The notes below the pieces were generated by a model. That model did not search any database. It was not told the DNA's origin and saw nothing but the letters and a program-made list of their open reading frames with translations. This document shows positions 12,820-23,521 of a stretch of 64,000 nt of DNA, piece after piece. The translations under genes and the position numbers were made by a program. The number at the start of each line of letters is the position of its first letter. Within the stretch, counting starts at the first letter, position 1. Location of the stretch: positions 623,474 through 687,473 of the forward strand of contig KZ627154.1 in NCBI GenBank assembly GCA_002917775.1. The letters run 5' to 3'. Source of the stretch: Glaciozyma antarctica PI12 (Eukaryota; Basidiomycota; Microbotryomycetes; Kriegeriales; Camptobasidiaceae).

Positions 12820-15800
12820 TCAACTCTCCACCACCAACCCCTCGACCCTCCTCACGCTGGTCCTCACAAACAGCGTCGAAAACAGATGCTGATCCCCCAC
12901 CGCATCATAAAGCGGTAAATGCCTATACCCTACTCCCTATCAGCTCGACTCCTCGCCCGCATCACACGAACTCACCTCCCAATAACCCCCCGACGCTAGT
13001 CGTGTAAGCTCCGACGAAAGCTCCCTTCCCCTCCTCGGCAGCAGCTTTGGCGTTCCCTCGCGCGTTGAGCACTTCTAGGCGGAGGAAAACGAGGTCGAGC
13101 ATGTCGAGGGAAGGGTGGGAAACGAAAGGGAGGAGGAAGGATGAGGCGAAGAGGGGGTTGAAGGCGTTGCCTCTGTGGACGGGGTTAGTAAGAGCTTTTG
13201 AGAGGGGGGAGGGACGGACGAGATTATCTTGGTACGCCGCCGGAGGGGGAGGGGGAGACCGGGGACGAAGAGGGTGATTTCGATGAGGGGATCCATAGGC
13301 GCGCGGTCGACGTCGGGAGGTCCTGCGAGGGCGTCGCGGGATCGGGGGAGCTGTTGCGCTGAGATGACCTGCGAGAATCGGGGTCAGTGACTCTGCCGTG
13401 CGAACAATAGGAAGGAAGGACGTACCTCAAGCTCGAGAACAAAGTTGGCAGTCTTGACGAGCGACTCCTTGTCCTTCTCCGGGCCTTTGCGACGCAGCAG
13501 CTCGGGCTTGAGAACGTATCCCGACCGTCCTGCTCGCGCAAACATCGCTGCGTTGAGCTGCATCCCCGTATCTGCGTCCTCAAGTCAGCGAACGCCACAG
13601 TCAAAGCCGAGGAAGAGCGCGACGCACCGAACGTCTGCCAGTTGATCGCCGCCATCTGCACGCCGACTGCCCAGAGATGATGCGGACAGTAGTTCGTGCT
13701 GTTGACCCTGAATCCCTTGGGGTACACTCTCGTCAAATGCGCGCGATTGTGGCTCACGAAATCGTTCCGGACGCCGTCGTCCTTGATCATCTTCTCGCAG
13801 CGGTTCTCGCCAAAGGAAAGGACGTGCGTAGGGGCGTACGTCTCCTTCTTGTTGAAGCCACGCGCTTTGACGCCGACGGTGTAGATGATGAGAGAGGCGA
13901 GAGCGAGCGACATCGGCAGTTTGGTGACTGACGAGTTCGAGGTGCGGCGGATTGGAGTAGGAATAATGGAGGAGGAGGTGGAGGAGGAGGTGGAGGGACG
14001 ACGGTCGGTGAAGCTTCCGCGAACGGCTTTGAGGACTGCAACGGCGTCGTCAGCGACTTGTCTTCGCGTTCACGAAAGGACGGTGCGCACCTCGCTTAAA
14101 GTCCGAATCCGAACTGGCAGACGACTCGGTCGACGAAGTCACCATCTCAACGGGTTCTGCAACCTCCGTCCCCGCCGAATTTGTCACGAACAAGTTCTTC
14201 GCCTGCAGCCATCATTAGTCTACGCCTCCAGCTCACGCCGTCGTCTTACGCACCTTGAGCAACACCTTCCCCCTCAGCTCCCAAGGACTCGGTAATTTCT
14301 CCACCTCTCCCACTCCTCCATCCAGCCTGCACACGACCAATCTCTCCTCGAGCGTCTCCTTGAGAATCTCCACCAGCTTCTCCTGCTGCGCGACATCGCA
14401 GTGAATCTCGAGGCTGAGAATGACGGGGAACGAGGAGGCGAGAAAGGCGTATTGGGCGATGGCGGTGAGGGCGTCGCGTGCCGAGATGGACGAGGTGAGG
14501 GTGCGGCCGTGGGTGATGATGGGGAAGCCTTCGTCGCCGGACCAGACGTCCACTGCTGAGTGGGTTAGTGGGAGTTGAGATGGAGGAAATGAGGACGCAC
14601 GCTCAACGCAGCGGCAGCCTTGTTGTAGAGCACGAATATAGCCTTCGATCGTGCTGTCGCCTTGAAGCTGGTTCCCGACGAGGTAGGTCTGCGAATCGTC
14701 GGTAAGGTCGTATACAAGGAAAAGGAGAGAGCTGCGAACGTTGTGACTTGAGCTGATGTAGTACTCTGAGAGCGGGCGAGTCATGTCCTGCTGCGTGTCG
14801 TCCTTGATCGCGGGGTTGTCGGAGGAGAGGAGAAATGCCTTGAAGCCCTCGATGGTGACGAAGTGCGTCGCTGGGTCGGCGTACTTGGAGTGCAGGTTTG
14901 CGATAGCGAGCGGCGTGAGAGAAGTCTGCGTTCATGGTCAGCACCAGGGGGCAGGAGCGGAGTGAAGAGGGTGCGGACCTGCTGCGTCTCGATGAGGAAC
15001 GTGGTCCACGTCTTCAACGTGAATCCAACGTCGTGTCCGACGAGCAACTTGAAGATTTCCTCAATCTCCTCGCGTTTCTTGAGCAACTTGACGAACTTTT
15101 GAAACGCCGCAAAGTCGAGCGAGTCTTTCGGCGCCGCCGATTTCTGCAGTCGCTCCTTGTCAATGTTGCTTCGCAAACGAGCGAGAGAGAGCTTACTCTG
15201 AACGCCGCTCCCACTTCCTCTCTCCCCATTCCCATACCCAATCTCGCGCAAAGCCGATGGACCTCCTCCTCCTTGACAACTTTCTCCTCCCCCACCGCTC
15301 CCGCATCCTCCACCTCTCCAAGCCCAGGCACTCCATTCCTTCCCTCCCTAAGCCTCTCCAACGCCGTCTTCCATAATTCCAATTCCTCTTCGCTCGGCGC
15401 AATAAAGTGAACGAGCTTGTAGCTTGGCGTCGTAGTGCTGCTGAGGATGGAGGAGAGTGGCGAGAGCGGAGATGGCGGAGACGGAGGGGTAAGGTAGATA
15501 AGGGTGAGCCAGCGCGGTTCGAGGATTGGGGAGAGGTGCAGAGAGGTGCGATAGGGTGAGCCCGAGGTTCCAAAGCGAAGGTCACGGAGAGCTGAGATCG
15601 CGACTGAAGCTTCTCGCTTCGTGCCTGCGTCCAAGCCGATTAGCAGGGCTCCTTGAGCCTTAAGCGCCGGCACTGCACTCACTCCTCTTCCACTCTTCTC
15701 CCAGCAGATCCGAACGTCGTGTCCCGTTCCCATTCCCAGTCCTGTCCCCATGAGCTCCGCCTCTCCGTGGCTGTCGTCCGTCCCGACCTCGAGCCACATT

Positions 15801-16084
15801 TTGCGCGTCTTGACCCTCTGCGCGCTCTTGGCTGAGACCTTGAGCATCTCCATACCGGGGTGGAGAAGCACCGGAGGAATTACGAAACGCTTTCGGGGAG
15901 ATGGAGGAGGCGGAGGACTGGCGAGGGTTGGCGAGGCAGGAGGAGGGGATGGGAGAGGCTCGGAGCTCATGGTTGTCGGTAGAGAGGCGTTACAGGGGGT
16001 TGCGAGAGGTGGAGGGACGGCGGATGGAGCTCCAGTCGCAGCTCCAGGTCCGAGAGCAGGAGCACTTGGCGGGTTGGGATCCAT
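12820..16084 (-). CDS. PLC1: Phosphoinositide-specific phospholipase C (delta-type)
   Basis: PLC hydrolyses PtdIns(4,5)P2 to IP3 and diacylglycerol. Domain order is a Pro-rich N-terminus, a PH domain (about residues 60-270), a short EF-hand region, X domain with both catalytic His motifs (SEYYISSSHNTYL and GFPIITHGRTLTS), Y domain (VSHNRAHLTRVYPKGFRVNS, YCPHHLWAVG) and a C2 domain (DPLIEITLFVPG, then GYRHLPLYDAVGDQHLFSTLF). Exons on the minus strand: 15197-16084, 14979-15143, 14740-14925, 14601-14688, 14254-14552, 14091-14202, 13628-14035, 13426-13571, 13220-13368, 12976-13172, 12820-12929. All close in frame, giving about 915 residues. A possible further intron inside the PH region near 15.63-15.69 kb (good branch site) is undecided. 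A Ser-rich insert lies between X and Y. Confidence 0.95.
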
Positions 16085-16294
16085 CTGTTCCTGCGACTTT
16101 GAAGCGTCGTCGTCGTTGCTGCATGCACGGCGTAGCCTTGCAAAGTCGTAGAAGGCTTAGGCTGAGGTGTGGTCGGGGGAAGAGGGGAAAGGGGCACTCC
16201 GCCAAAAAAGGTCCTTGTCTCGCTCCTTCCTACCACGTTCCCTCGTACGGAAGAGACCCTCCAGGACAGCTCAGCCCTCGCAGGAACCTGACGA

Positions 16295-16533
16295 ATGGCT
16301 AAGCTCAGCCCCGACGGAAGGCGGTACGTCCTCGTCCTTCACCGCGCCTTCCACGCAGCTCACTCCTCTCTTTCAGCATCCGCGCCATCATCCTCTCCAC
16401 TCCCTTCCTCGTCGCCTCTTCGATTCTCATGTACAAGCGGCTGGTCCTCGGCGAGGAGCAACGCAAGTTTCCTCGACAGCCGCTGCCGCGAGCTCCCACC
16501 AAAACTGCGACTCCCGATGAGAAGGTGGTTTAG
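16295..16533 (+). CDS. Small single-pass membrane protein (61 aa), probably mitochondrial
   Basis: Two exons (16295-16323 and 16377-16533) with a 53-nt GTACGT...TTTCAG intron close in frame to 61 residues. The product starts MAKLSPDGRR, has one hydrophobic segment (about residues 13-27, AIILSTPFLVASSILMY) and then a basic/polar tail. This resembles small fungal inner-mitochondrial-membrane proteins with an N-terminal SPDGRR-like motif, but I cannot name the family. It is divergent from PLC1 across about 210 nt. Confidence 0.6.
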
Positions 16534-17364
16534 GATGAGGGAGGACAGAGGTGCGCTGGGCTGTGGCTGCTGCTGGGAAGAATGAAGGAGCTGACTGTGG
16601 CTGCAGGGCTTGCCCGACTTGACCCTTGCCGCCCGAAAGGAGCTGCTGGCACCGGCTGGCGTTGCTCTCGTCAGAGCCCCGCGTCGGCGAACACGGAGGG
16701 GAGGCAGAGCCAGCAGGATTGAAGCTATGCGCAGGCGTTGATACGGCTTCGATGCAAGTGCGTTTACGTCGTTGCAGTCTGGCCTCTGATCTTCGCACCT
16801 GCTTCGAAGGGGGAGGGACGGCCTCCTCTGGATCTGCTCTTTCGAACGACACGACGCAGACGACTTCGGATCGGCGGCTACTTATACGTACAAGAGATAT
16901 CTTGAAGCGTAAGACTCTATCGACGGCTATCAGTGGCGAGCAAGACGATGGGGAGGCCTCTCGGTCCGCCCGCTTCGCTTGGCGCGTTTCTGCTCCCTCA
17001 CCTTGGTGTGGCGCTCCATATCGGGAGTCTTGACACGCCAAAATCTTCGGCGTTCGCCCAATACCTGCTCACAGCCGCACAGCCTCACAGCACCGGAATG
17101 AGGTTAGACCCGCCAAGGCGCGCTCAAGATGGGTTCTATCGCCCAGCTTTCGCGATGCGGGGCAGCGGCGCGCTTTATCCCAGTCAGCGAGTGTTTGCTC
17201 CGACTCAAAAGAGCTCAAAAGGGTTGGAATAATGCTGGGCTTGTCATGCTGTGCCTGCTTGGCTGCGTTCCTCAAGCTTTCCCCCACTACAGGCCTCCGC
17301 ATTCCGCCTAAATCTTTCGTTCCTCCCTCCTCTCTTGCCCTCCCCTCTTTCCAACACGACCATC
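16534..17364. other. Intergenic region, no gene seen
   Basis: Open stretches here, including a long minus-strand one at 16427-17041, have no conserved motifs and look like GC-rich chance frames. The region probably holds the promoter of the downstream GPI-type gene. Confidence 0.45.
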
Positions 17365-18652
17365 ATGCCCTCCACGCTCGCCTACCTCTCCCTCCTCGCT
17401 CTGTCGACCCTCGCCGTTGGAAAGCTCGTGGGCCGACAATCCGTCGTTCCTGCTTGCTACACCACGTGCAAAGACACTCTCGACCCCACCACCGTCTTAT
17501 TCGCTACCGATTTCCTGCCCGATCTCCTCTGCGCCAGCCCCAACTACGGCACCGAGTTTGCTGCCTGCCTGGTGGACGTTTGCGTGAGCTTCCTTCAAAA
17601 GCCATATGGAGGGACGTAGTGCTGACCTTTCCGCCTTTTTCTCTGTAGGCCCCTGAGGACCTGGAGTCTGCGAGGGCGGCTCGAGCCTTTGAATGTGCCA
17701 ACGTTCTCAGCGACGTCGGCTTCGCGATCCGATTCGCTTCGCAATTGTAAGTCTTCGCCGTTGTTCTCTAAACTCGAAAGTAAATGGCTAACACACCCCG
17801 GTTGAAAGGTCTGTCAGCGCCGCTTCAGCCACCGCAACCTCAGACATCGTTCGAGCTTCGGAGTTGAGCGTATCTGCAGCGGCTTCGTGCGTCCCTCGTC
17901 TCCTTCCCTAGGAATGTGCACTCACCGACTACTCCCCGAACAGCTTCATCAGCCTGGGAGGCAGCACCGGTATCGCCAGTCGCGCCTCCGTTGCCCGTAC
18001 TTCGGTTTTTACCCCTGTGGCCGTGAGTTCTCTTCCTTTTGCGGACAGGAGGGGCGACACGCTAACTTTCTGAGTTTAGACGAGTGGTGTAGGACCCGAT
18101 GGCGAGCCGCGTCCGCTCTTTAACCTCAGGAGCGCCTGCTTGAGCAGTTGCAGAGGCCTTGTGAGCGCAGCAAACGGCCTCGCATTTGACGAAGAAGCAG
18201 GACTCTGTGTCGCGCGTGTTGCGGAGGCGGTTGTTGCGTGCTTCGAAGTTGAATGCGTGAGTACAGAACCTCACCATTCAAGTTTATCTCGCTGAACCAC
18301 TTCTCCCGTACAGCCTCCCGAGGATGTCGAGCCTGCGAACGGCCGGTTCGCTCAGTCTTGTGCGGACGTCGCTTTTTTCGCAACCGCTTCCTAATCGTAA
18401 TTAATTCCTCTCCTCTCCAAGGCGACAGGAGCTGATCCTACACTACAAACAGAGGCCCTACTGCGACCCTCACCCCCGCCACGGGGTCTGCAGGACTTCC
18501 TCAGGAGGTGAGTGTTCTCAGGCGCGTGCGAGGGACGGCAGCTGATTCTCGTTCGCTCGCGACAGACTTTGGTGACGGGTGGAGCAGCGAGCTTTGCGCC
18601 TGTTGGAGCTGCTGGAATTGTTGGGGTCGCACTCGCCATGATGGTGCTTTGA
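17365..18652 (+). CDS. Secreted GPI-type protein with duplicated Cys-rich domain
   Basis: A signal peptide (MPSTLAYLSLLALSTLAVG) is followed by a Cys domain (CYTTC...LLCAS...CLVDVCAPED...ECANV), a Ser/Ala linker and a second copy (CLSSC...LCVAR...CFEVECPPED...SCADV). The C-terminus (TGGAASFAP then a hydrophobic tail ending in MMVL) fits a GPI attachment signal. Firm exons are 17365-17583, 17649-17746, 17809-17886, 17944-18022, 18080-18256, 18314-about 18345, 18453-18507 and 18566-18652. The junction between 18345 and 18453 is uncertain: a donor at 18346 closes the frame but cuts the second Cys domain short. Cell-wall or surface location is inferred. A related tail occurs at 34.1-34.5 kb. Confidence 0.7.
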
Positions 18653-18829
18653 AGGGACGAGGCGGAGTACCATGGACGATTGAGAGCGAGGCTGCCGAAG
18701 CTGCTGCGATGGTTAATTCTAGCTTCATTTTGTGTACGCGTTGGCTGTTGAGAGTAAGTTGAGGATTGGGCAGTGGAAAAACCAGCAGAGGCAGCGAGTC
18801 CTGCGAGCGAAGTCCCTTCGTAACGAACT

Positions 18830-20008
18830 TCATTTGCAAAAGACCCATCGCAAGACCCTTCGCTCCCATCTCCCATCCCGCGGCGCCCATCCTCCACGCC
18901 AGCATGAACCGTCGCCCTCCCAATATGACGACCCCACGCCTTCCTCACACCTAGGCAGCGAATCCCGCGCCTCCTGCACTCGTCCAGCGCCTCCCGCTCC
19001 TCCGACCCCTCGGCAGCACCAAGTCCCCATCCATCCAGCTCCAGTCCCTTGATTTCCCGCAACGTTGAAAGCCTAAGAGCTTCCTTGAGCCATCCAAATT
19101 CGAAGTGGTGGAGAATACGAAGGGTGCGGATCGAGGCCGAAGGGGAGATGGCGGTGAGGAGGGAGACTGGAGAGGGGTTCTCGAAGTCGTCCCGCAGACT
19201 TTCGGTTTCGTCTTCCGTCAGGAGCGTCAGGTCGACGAGATTGCGGCATTGACGCAGCGCAAGGCAGAGAGGGTCGTTCGGCGTCGGTTCGGGGTGGAGG
19301 AGAGGGAGCTTCAGGATGACGAGGTTTGCGGCGACGGCGTTGAGGAAGAATGGGATGTTGAAAATTTCGTTGCTGTTACAGAGGTCGAGGTAAGTGAGGT
19401 GGGTGCAGTGGGAGATGAGGTGGCTGAAGTAGGGGGATCGAGAAGCTGGAAACGTCGTGGATGCTGAGTTTGCGGAGCTGGAATAGAGGGACCGAAGGGG
19501 GAAGGACGTTGCTGGGGTCGGTACCGAGAGTGAGAGACTTGAGGTCTGCGAAAGAGAAGGGGATCAGCGCTGGAATGTGTGGCGGTGCTCGAAGACCGGA
19601 GGGGGTCAGCAGGCAAAACTCACCGGCAAGGCAGGGAAGAGCAAGCGCAGAAGTATCGAAACCTCGCATCCCCAGCAGCTTAAGCTTCTCCACCCCGCGG
19701 CACAACCCCACCACCAGCGCCAGCGGAACCGTCGGGGCGATACCAGGCCGCCTCACGAAAACTGTCAACGTCGTCGTCCGGTACCTCCCTAGCGCCCCAC
19801 TCGCAAGCCAGTGGCTCGTCGTTACCCCCACTGACGTCTTCAGCACTAGCTCCCGCCAGAGCAGCGACTGTGCAGGCTCTCGCCAGGCTCGCGCGACAAG
19901 GCAGAGCGCGCAGAGAGCGTGATTCGCGTTGAAGTGGTATGGAGGTTCTTTCAAGTACTCGAAGATGTTGTACTCGGGCTCGGGCGGGAGGGATTGGATC
20001 GTCGCCAT
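18830..20008 (-). CDS. F-box/LRR-type protein
   Basis: The N-terminus (SLPPEPEYNIFEYL, then CLVARAWREPAQSLLWREL) is a clear F-box-like start. Leucine-rich segments follow (VEKLKLLGMRG, LKSLTLGTDP, LRKLSIHDV, LTYLDLCN, LVDLTLLTED). Exon 1 is 19624-20008, then a 78-nt intron (19546-19623). At about 19432-19436 a run of five C (minus strand) breaks the frame: with four, the LRR reading continues unbroken. The 3' end is uncertain. One frame stops at 18830, another runs on under the convergent GPI-type gene. The likely role is an SCF substrate adaptor. Confidence 0.7.
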
Positions 20009-20252
20009 GTTGTTGAAGCTGTGAGGGGATCCGGAGGAGGAGACAGAGGTCAGCAAGAGAAGGCCAGCTGCCGGCGGATCGGGGGCGACTGGCGAACTCG
20101 CACCTTGCTAAGCAAAGTGGTTTCATTCTGGAAGGGAGCGAGGAGCGTGAGGGCTGCGACGAGGGCACGCGCGGGCGAGAGGTCAAAGGTCAACCAGCGC
20201 GACGGAGTCGCTTGCCCAAGGCCTCACACCTCAGGCCTCAGCCTCAGCACCG

Positions 20253-21579
20253 ATGGAAGACGAGCTCGACTACTCGGAGTGCGTACTAAGCTCTCCCGCT
20301 CAGCACGGCTAACCCTGTAGCTCGCAGAGAGCCACCTCCGACGAAGCGTCAACGCACCTCCTCTCCACCGTCGCGACCCTTCATCCCCCTCTGCCTGAAC
20401 TCGACCCGCGCGCTCTGCCCCATCCCAGCATGCTCTAAAGTCCACTTTGTGAAGGCTCTTCGCCCGCACACGGACGAGTCCTTAGGCGACTGCAGCTACC
20501 TCAACACTTGCCATTCGGAGAGCTGCCGCTACGTCCACTGGGCGCTCGAGGATCCAGGGAAAGGGGATGGAGCGATTGTGGTCAAGGAGAAGTCGGAGGT
20601 GCGTTTGTGGAACGCCGCGAGGAGGGTGGAGCTGATGCGAGCTGGGACAGGGTCCGTATGTGCTGCCGCCCCAGTGGATCGACCTCGACGTGCGCTCTAC
20701 AGACCTGAGCGTGCTCGGCAAGTTTGAGGTCATCATTGCGGATCCTCCCTGGGCTATCCATCAGGAGGTGCGTCGCCACGCCTCCGCACGCGAGCTCAGC
20801 CGACTCACGTACCTCGCAGCTCCCCTACGGAACCCTCACGGACGACGAGATGATGCGAATGCCTATTGGGTTGATGCAGGAGGAGGGAGGGCTGCTCTTT
20901 TTATGGGTTACGGGACGCGCGATGGAGCTGGGGAGGGAGTGTCTCGCGGCCTGGGGGTGCGTTCTCTCAAGCTCGTGTGCGAGGAGACGCGACTGATGGG
21001 CCTGGAGCAGGTACGAGAGGATTGACGAGCTCGTTTGGATCAAGACGAATCAGTTGCAAGGGCTCATTCGTACTGGGAGGACGGGGCACTGGTTGAATCA
21101 CTCGAAGGAGGTGCGTCGGCTCGCTCCCCTTCTCCTGCGCGTTATTTCATTCCTTACAGGGGGTTCTAATACACTACTTTACAGCACTGCCTCGTTGCTG
21201 TCCGTCGCACTTCTCCCACACCTCCTCCCCTCCCGTACCCCTCCTTCGACACTCAAGTCATCCTCTCCGAAGTACGCGAAACCTCTCGCAAGCCCGACGA
21301 GCTCTACTCAATGATCGAGCGCCTCCTCACCAACCATCCGAACGCGCGGAAATGCGAGCTCTTTGGGAGGACGCACAACCTGCGGAGCGGGTGGATGACG
21401 ATTGGGAACCAGTTTGCGGGAGGGAGGGAGAGGGTGTTTGAGGATGGTGTGGTGAGGGCTTTTGGGGAGAGGTGAGTTTGCCTGAGCTGAGTGGAGAATG
21501 AAGAGCGAGAAGCTGACGGTAGTCGAACAGGTATCCGGAACGAGGGATGGTGCTCGCAGAACTGCCTCGCGCGGCGTGA
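20253..21579 (+). CDS. IME4: METTL3/IME4-type mRNA N6-adenosine methyltransferase
   Basis: MT-A70 family catalytic subunit that writes m6A on mRNA, normally with a METTL14-type partner (not in this window). Seven exons (20253-20278, 20328-20598, 20651-20767, 20820-20956, 21011-21110, 21185-21471, 21531-21579) close exactly to 328 residues. The Cys-rich zinc-finger region ([20 protein letters not shown]), the catalytic DPPW motif ([17 protein letters not shown]), [19 protein letters not shown], the RNA-facing loop [20 protein letters not shown] and the late block [14 protein letters not shown] all match METTL3. The protein is much shorter than human METTL3 because the N-terminal leader is reduced to a few dozen residues. 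The C-terminus after RYPERG is also brief. Confidence 0.95.
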
Positions 21580-21965
21580 CTGCAATACGATGTACGATGT
21601 TTTCGCAGTGCGTACTCTGCTTTGCTTTATGCTTCAATCGAGTGGTTCTGGTTGCCTTTCGACGGAGCGTCGGGGTGCGCGGCGACTTGGACTGCCAGCT
21701 CGATGCAGGGTCGATTTTTTTTTTTCAGGCGCAGGGCACCGATGGCTTCGCTACTTTCTGGGATCGGTACGTGCAGAATCACGTTCACCACTCACCGTCC
21801 CATTCAGTAGGAGAGGACTGCCTTTCCAAGTCGAATGACGGGCGACGACGGCGGACCGGCGATCTCACGAACACTTTTCTTCAAATTGCTTCGCCGGACG
21901 CCGTCGAGTTGGTCTAATCTTCAGAGCAAGATGCGGTTTGACGGAGACCACAACAGCAACTCACG
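21580..21965. other. Intergenic region with T-run
   Basis: Spacer between IME4 and the hydroxylase gene. It has a run of eleven T at 21715-21725, directly followed by CAG, and no recognised gene. Confidence 0.45.
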
Positions 21966-23404
21966 ATGGCACGTTCAAGCTTAACCGGCTCGACCCCCTC
22001 CGTTCGCGCATCCTCCCCCGCCCTCTCGGACACCTCGACCTCATCGTCCGACTCCCCCATCACCTACGCCACGACCGCTCCTCTCAAGAAGGCTACTCGT
22101 CAAGCCAAGGACTGGCGTCCACCTTCGACGTTCTACCTCAAGCCGTTCTCAGAGATGACGACGGCGGAACGCATCTGCAATCTGGCTACTTGCCCCGAGT
22201 CGATCCATGAATTGAAGGACGAGGATCTCGATCGAGGACCGGTTCCTACGCAGAGCGTCTTGAGGGAGAACGCGTTCATTCTGTCGAGGGGGATGTTGCC
22301 GCTCGTGCTTCAGGGCCTGAGTTACTGGGCGTTCCCGAGTGAGTCGATTTTCGTCGAACGGAAGAGGACTACGCTGATCTTGCTGTTGCTTCTCAGACTT
22401 CAAATGGCCTCTGGCGCTTGCGTACCCAATCTACCTCTTCGCATTCATGGGATTCGCGCTTCAAGTGCTAGCGCGCCTGAACTGTTCGTTGCCTTTCCTC
22501 TCCTTCGCTCTGTTCGCTGACCTTCCTCGACGATCTTCAGGGTACTGCGTCAGCTACGGCACCTTTGACGAGAAGAACATCGGTCGCGATAGGACGCCCG
22601 ACGCCTCGGTCAACAGCCTTGCGAAGGGAATCACCCTTTACATGCTTCTGCGAACCGGCGCAGCTTTCTACCTTCACTACGACTCGGCCGTCAACCCCCT
22701 CGCTGGCTTCAGTTGGACCTACCCTCTACGTCTCGCTGCGTGGCAGCTCACTCTCGATTACTTCTTCGTGAGTCTCCTTTCGATGACGATGAGAACCGCT
22801 GCTGACGCTCCCACCTCCAGTACTGCTACCACCGCGCGAGCCACGAAGTCGACGCTCTATGGTTCATTCACAAGGCTCATCACGCCACCAAACATCCCTC
22901 CGCGTACGTTCCTCAGATCCACATCGTGCGAGCTCGTTTTGACCTCTTCGTCGCCAGGATTCTCGCGATTCTCGCTGGCGACTACCAAGAATGCATCGAG
23001 ATCGCCTTGGTCCCCCTCGCTGCTACCCTCCTCGTTCCGATGAGCTTCTCAGAGTTGTACCTCACGCTCTGCTACACCATCGTACGTCGTTCTCACTCCT
23101 CGCTGCCGAATTTTCGCTAATCTGCCGCCTTTCTCCAGTACGTCGAGATGCTCGGACACTCTGGCATTCGTGCCAACTGGCCCCACCCTATCCTCTTCGT
23201 ACTCAAGCCTTTCGATATGGAGCTCTGCGTTGAAGATCACGAGCTCCACCACCGGTTCGGCAAGAGCGGGCTGAACTATTGCGTCCTCTCCTCCTCCGAG
23301 CTTGTATCGCGCTGACCTCGTTCGCTCGCAGTGGGAAGCAGTCTCGGTTCTGGGATAAGCTGTTCGGGACGTGCGGGGAGAGGATCGAGACGAAGGGGAT
23401 GTAG
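21966..23404 (+). CDS. Membrane fatty-acid hydroxylase/sterol desaturase superfamily protein
   Basis: Di-iron membrane oxygenase with the three His clusters HRASH, HKAHH and HHRFG, plus LGHSGIRANWPHP between them. Hydrophobic segments alternate with these motifs as in ERG25/ERG3/SUR2-like enzymes. The substrate (sterol, sphingoid base or alkane) cannot be told. Exons 21966-22338, 22397-22483, 22541-22767, 22821-22903, 22958-23081, 23139-23278 and 23332-23404 sum to 368 residues. The last intron closes the conserved LNYGKQSRFWDKLFGT block only if its donor is TTGCGT at 23279 instead of GTGCGT. The other donors are GT. An acidic, Ser-rich N-terminal region precedes the membrane part. Confidence 0.85.
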
Positions 23405-23521
23405 AGCCGCGTAGGCCTTGTTCGATGTTTCTGTAACAACTCCACATTTCGTTCGTACCATCTCTCCGACCGTTCTCGTAAACAAGAACACCCAATATTA
23501 CACTATCAAAAGAAGCACCAG

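Noticed and set aside
15137-15190. Coding reading LRSNIDKERLQ between PLC1 exons
   Set aside because: Removing it as a 53-nt intron with normal donor, branch and acceptor is what closes the PLC1 frame, so the coding look is chance.
16427-17041. 204-codon minus-strand frame
   Set aside because: Antisense to the small membrane-protein gene at its left end and without conserved features.
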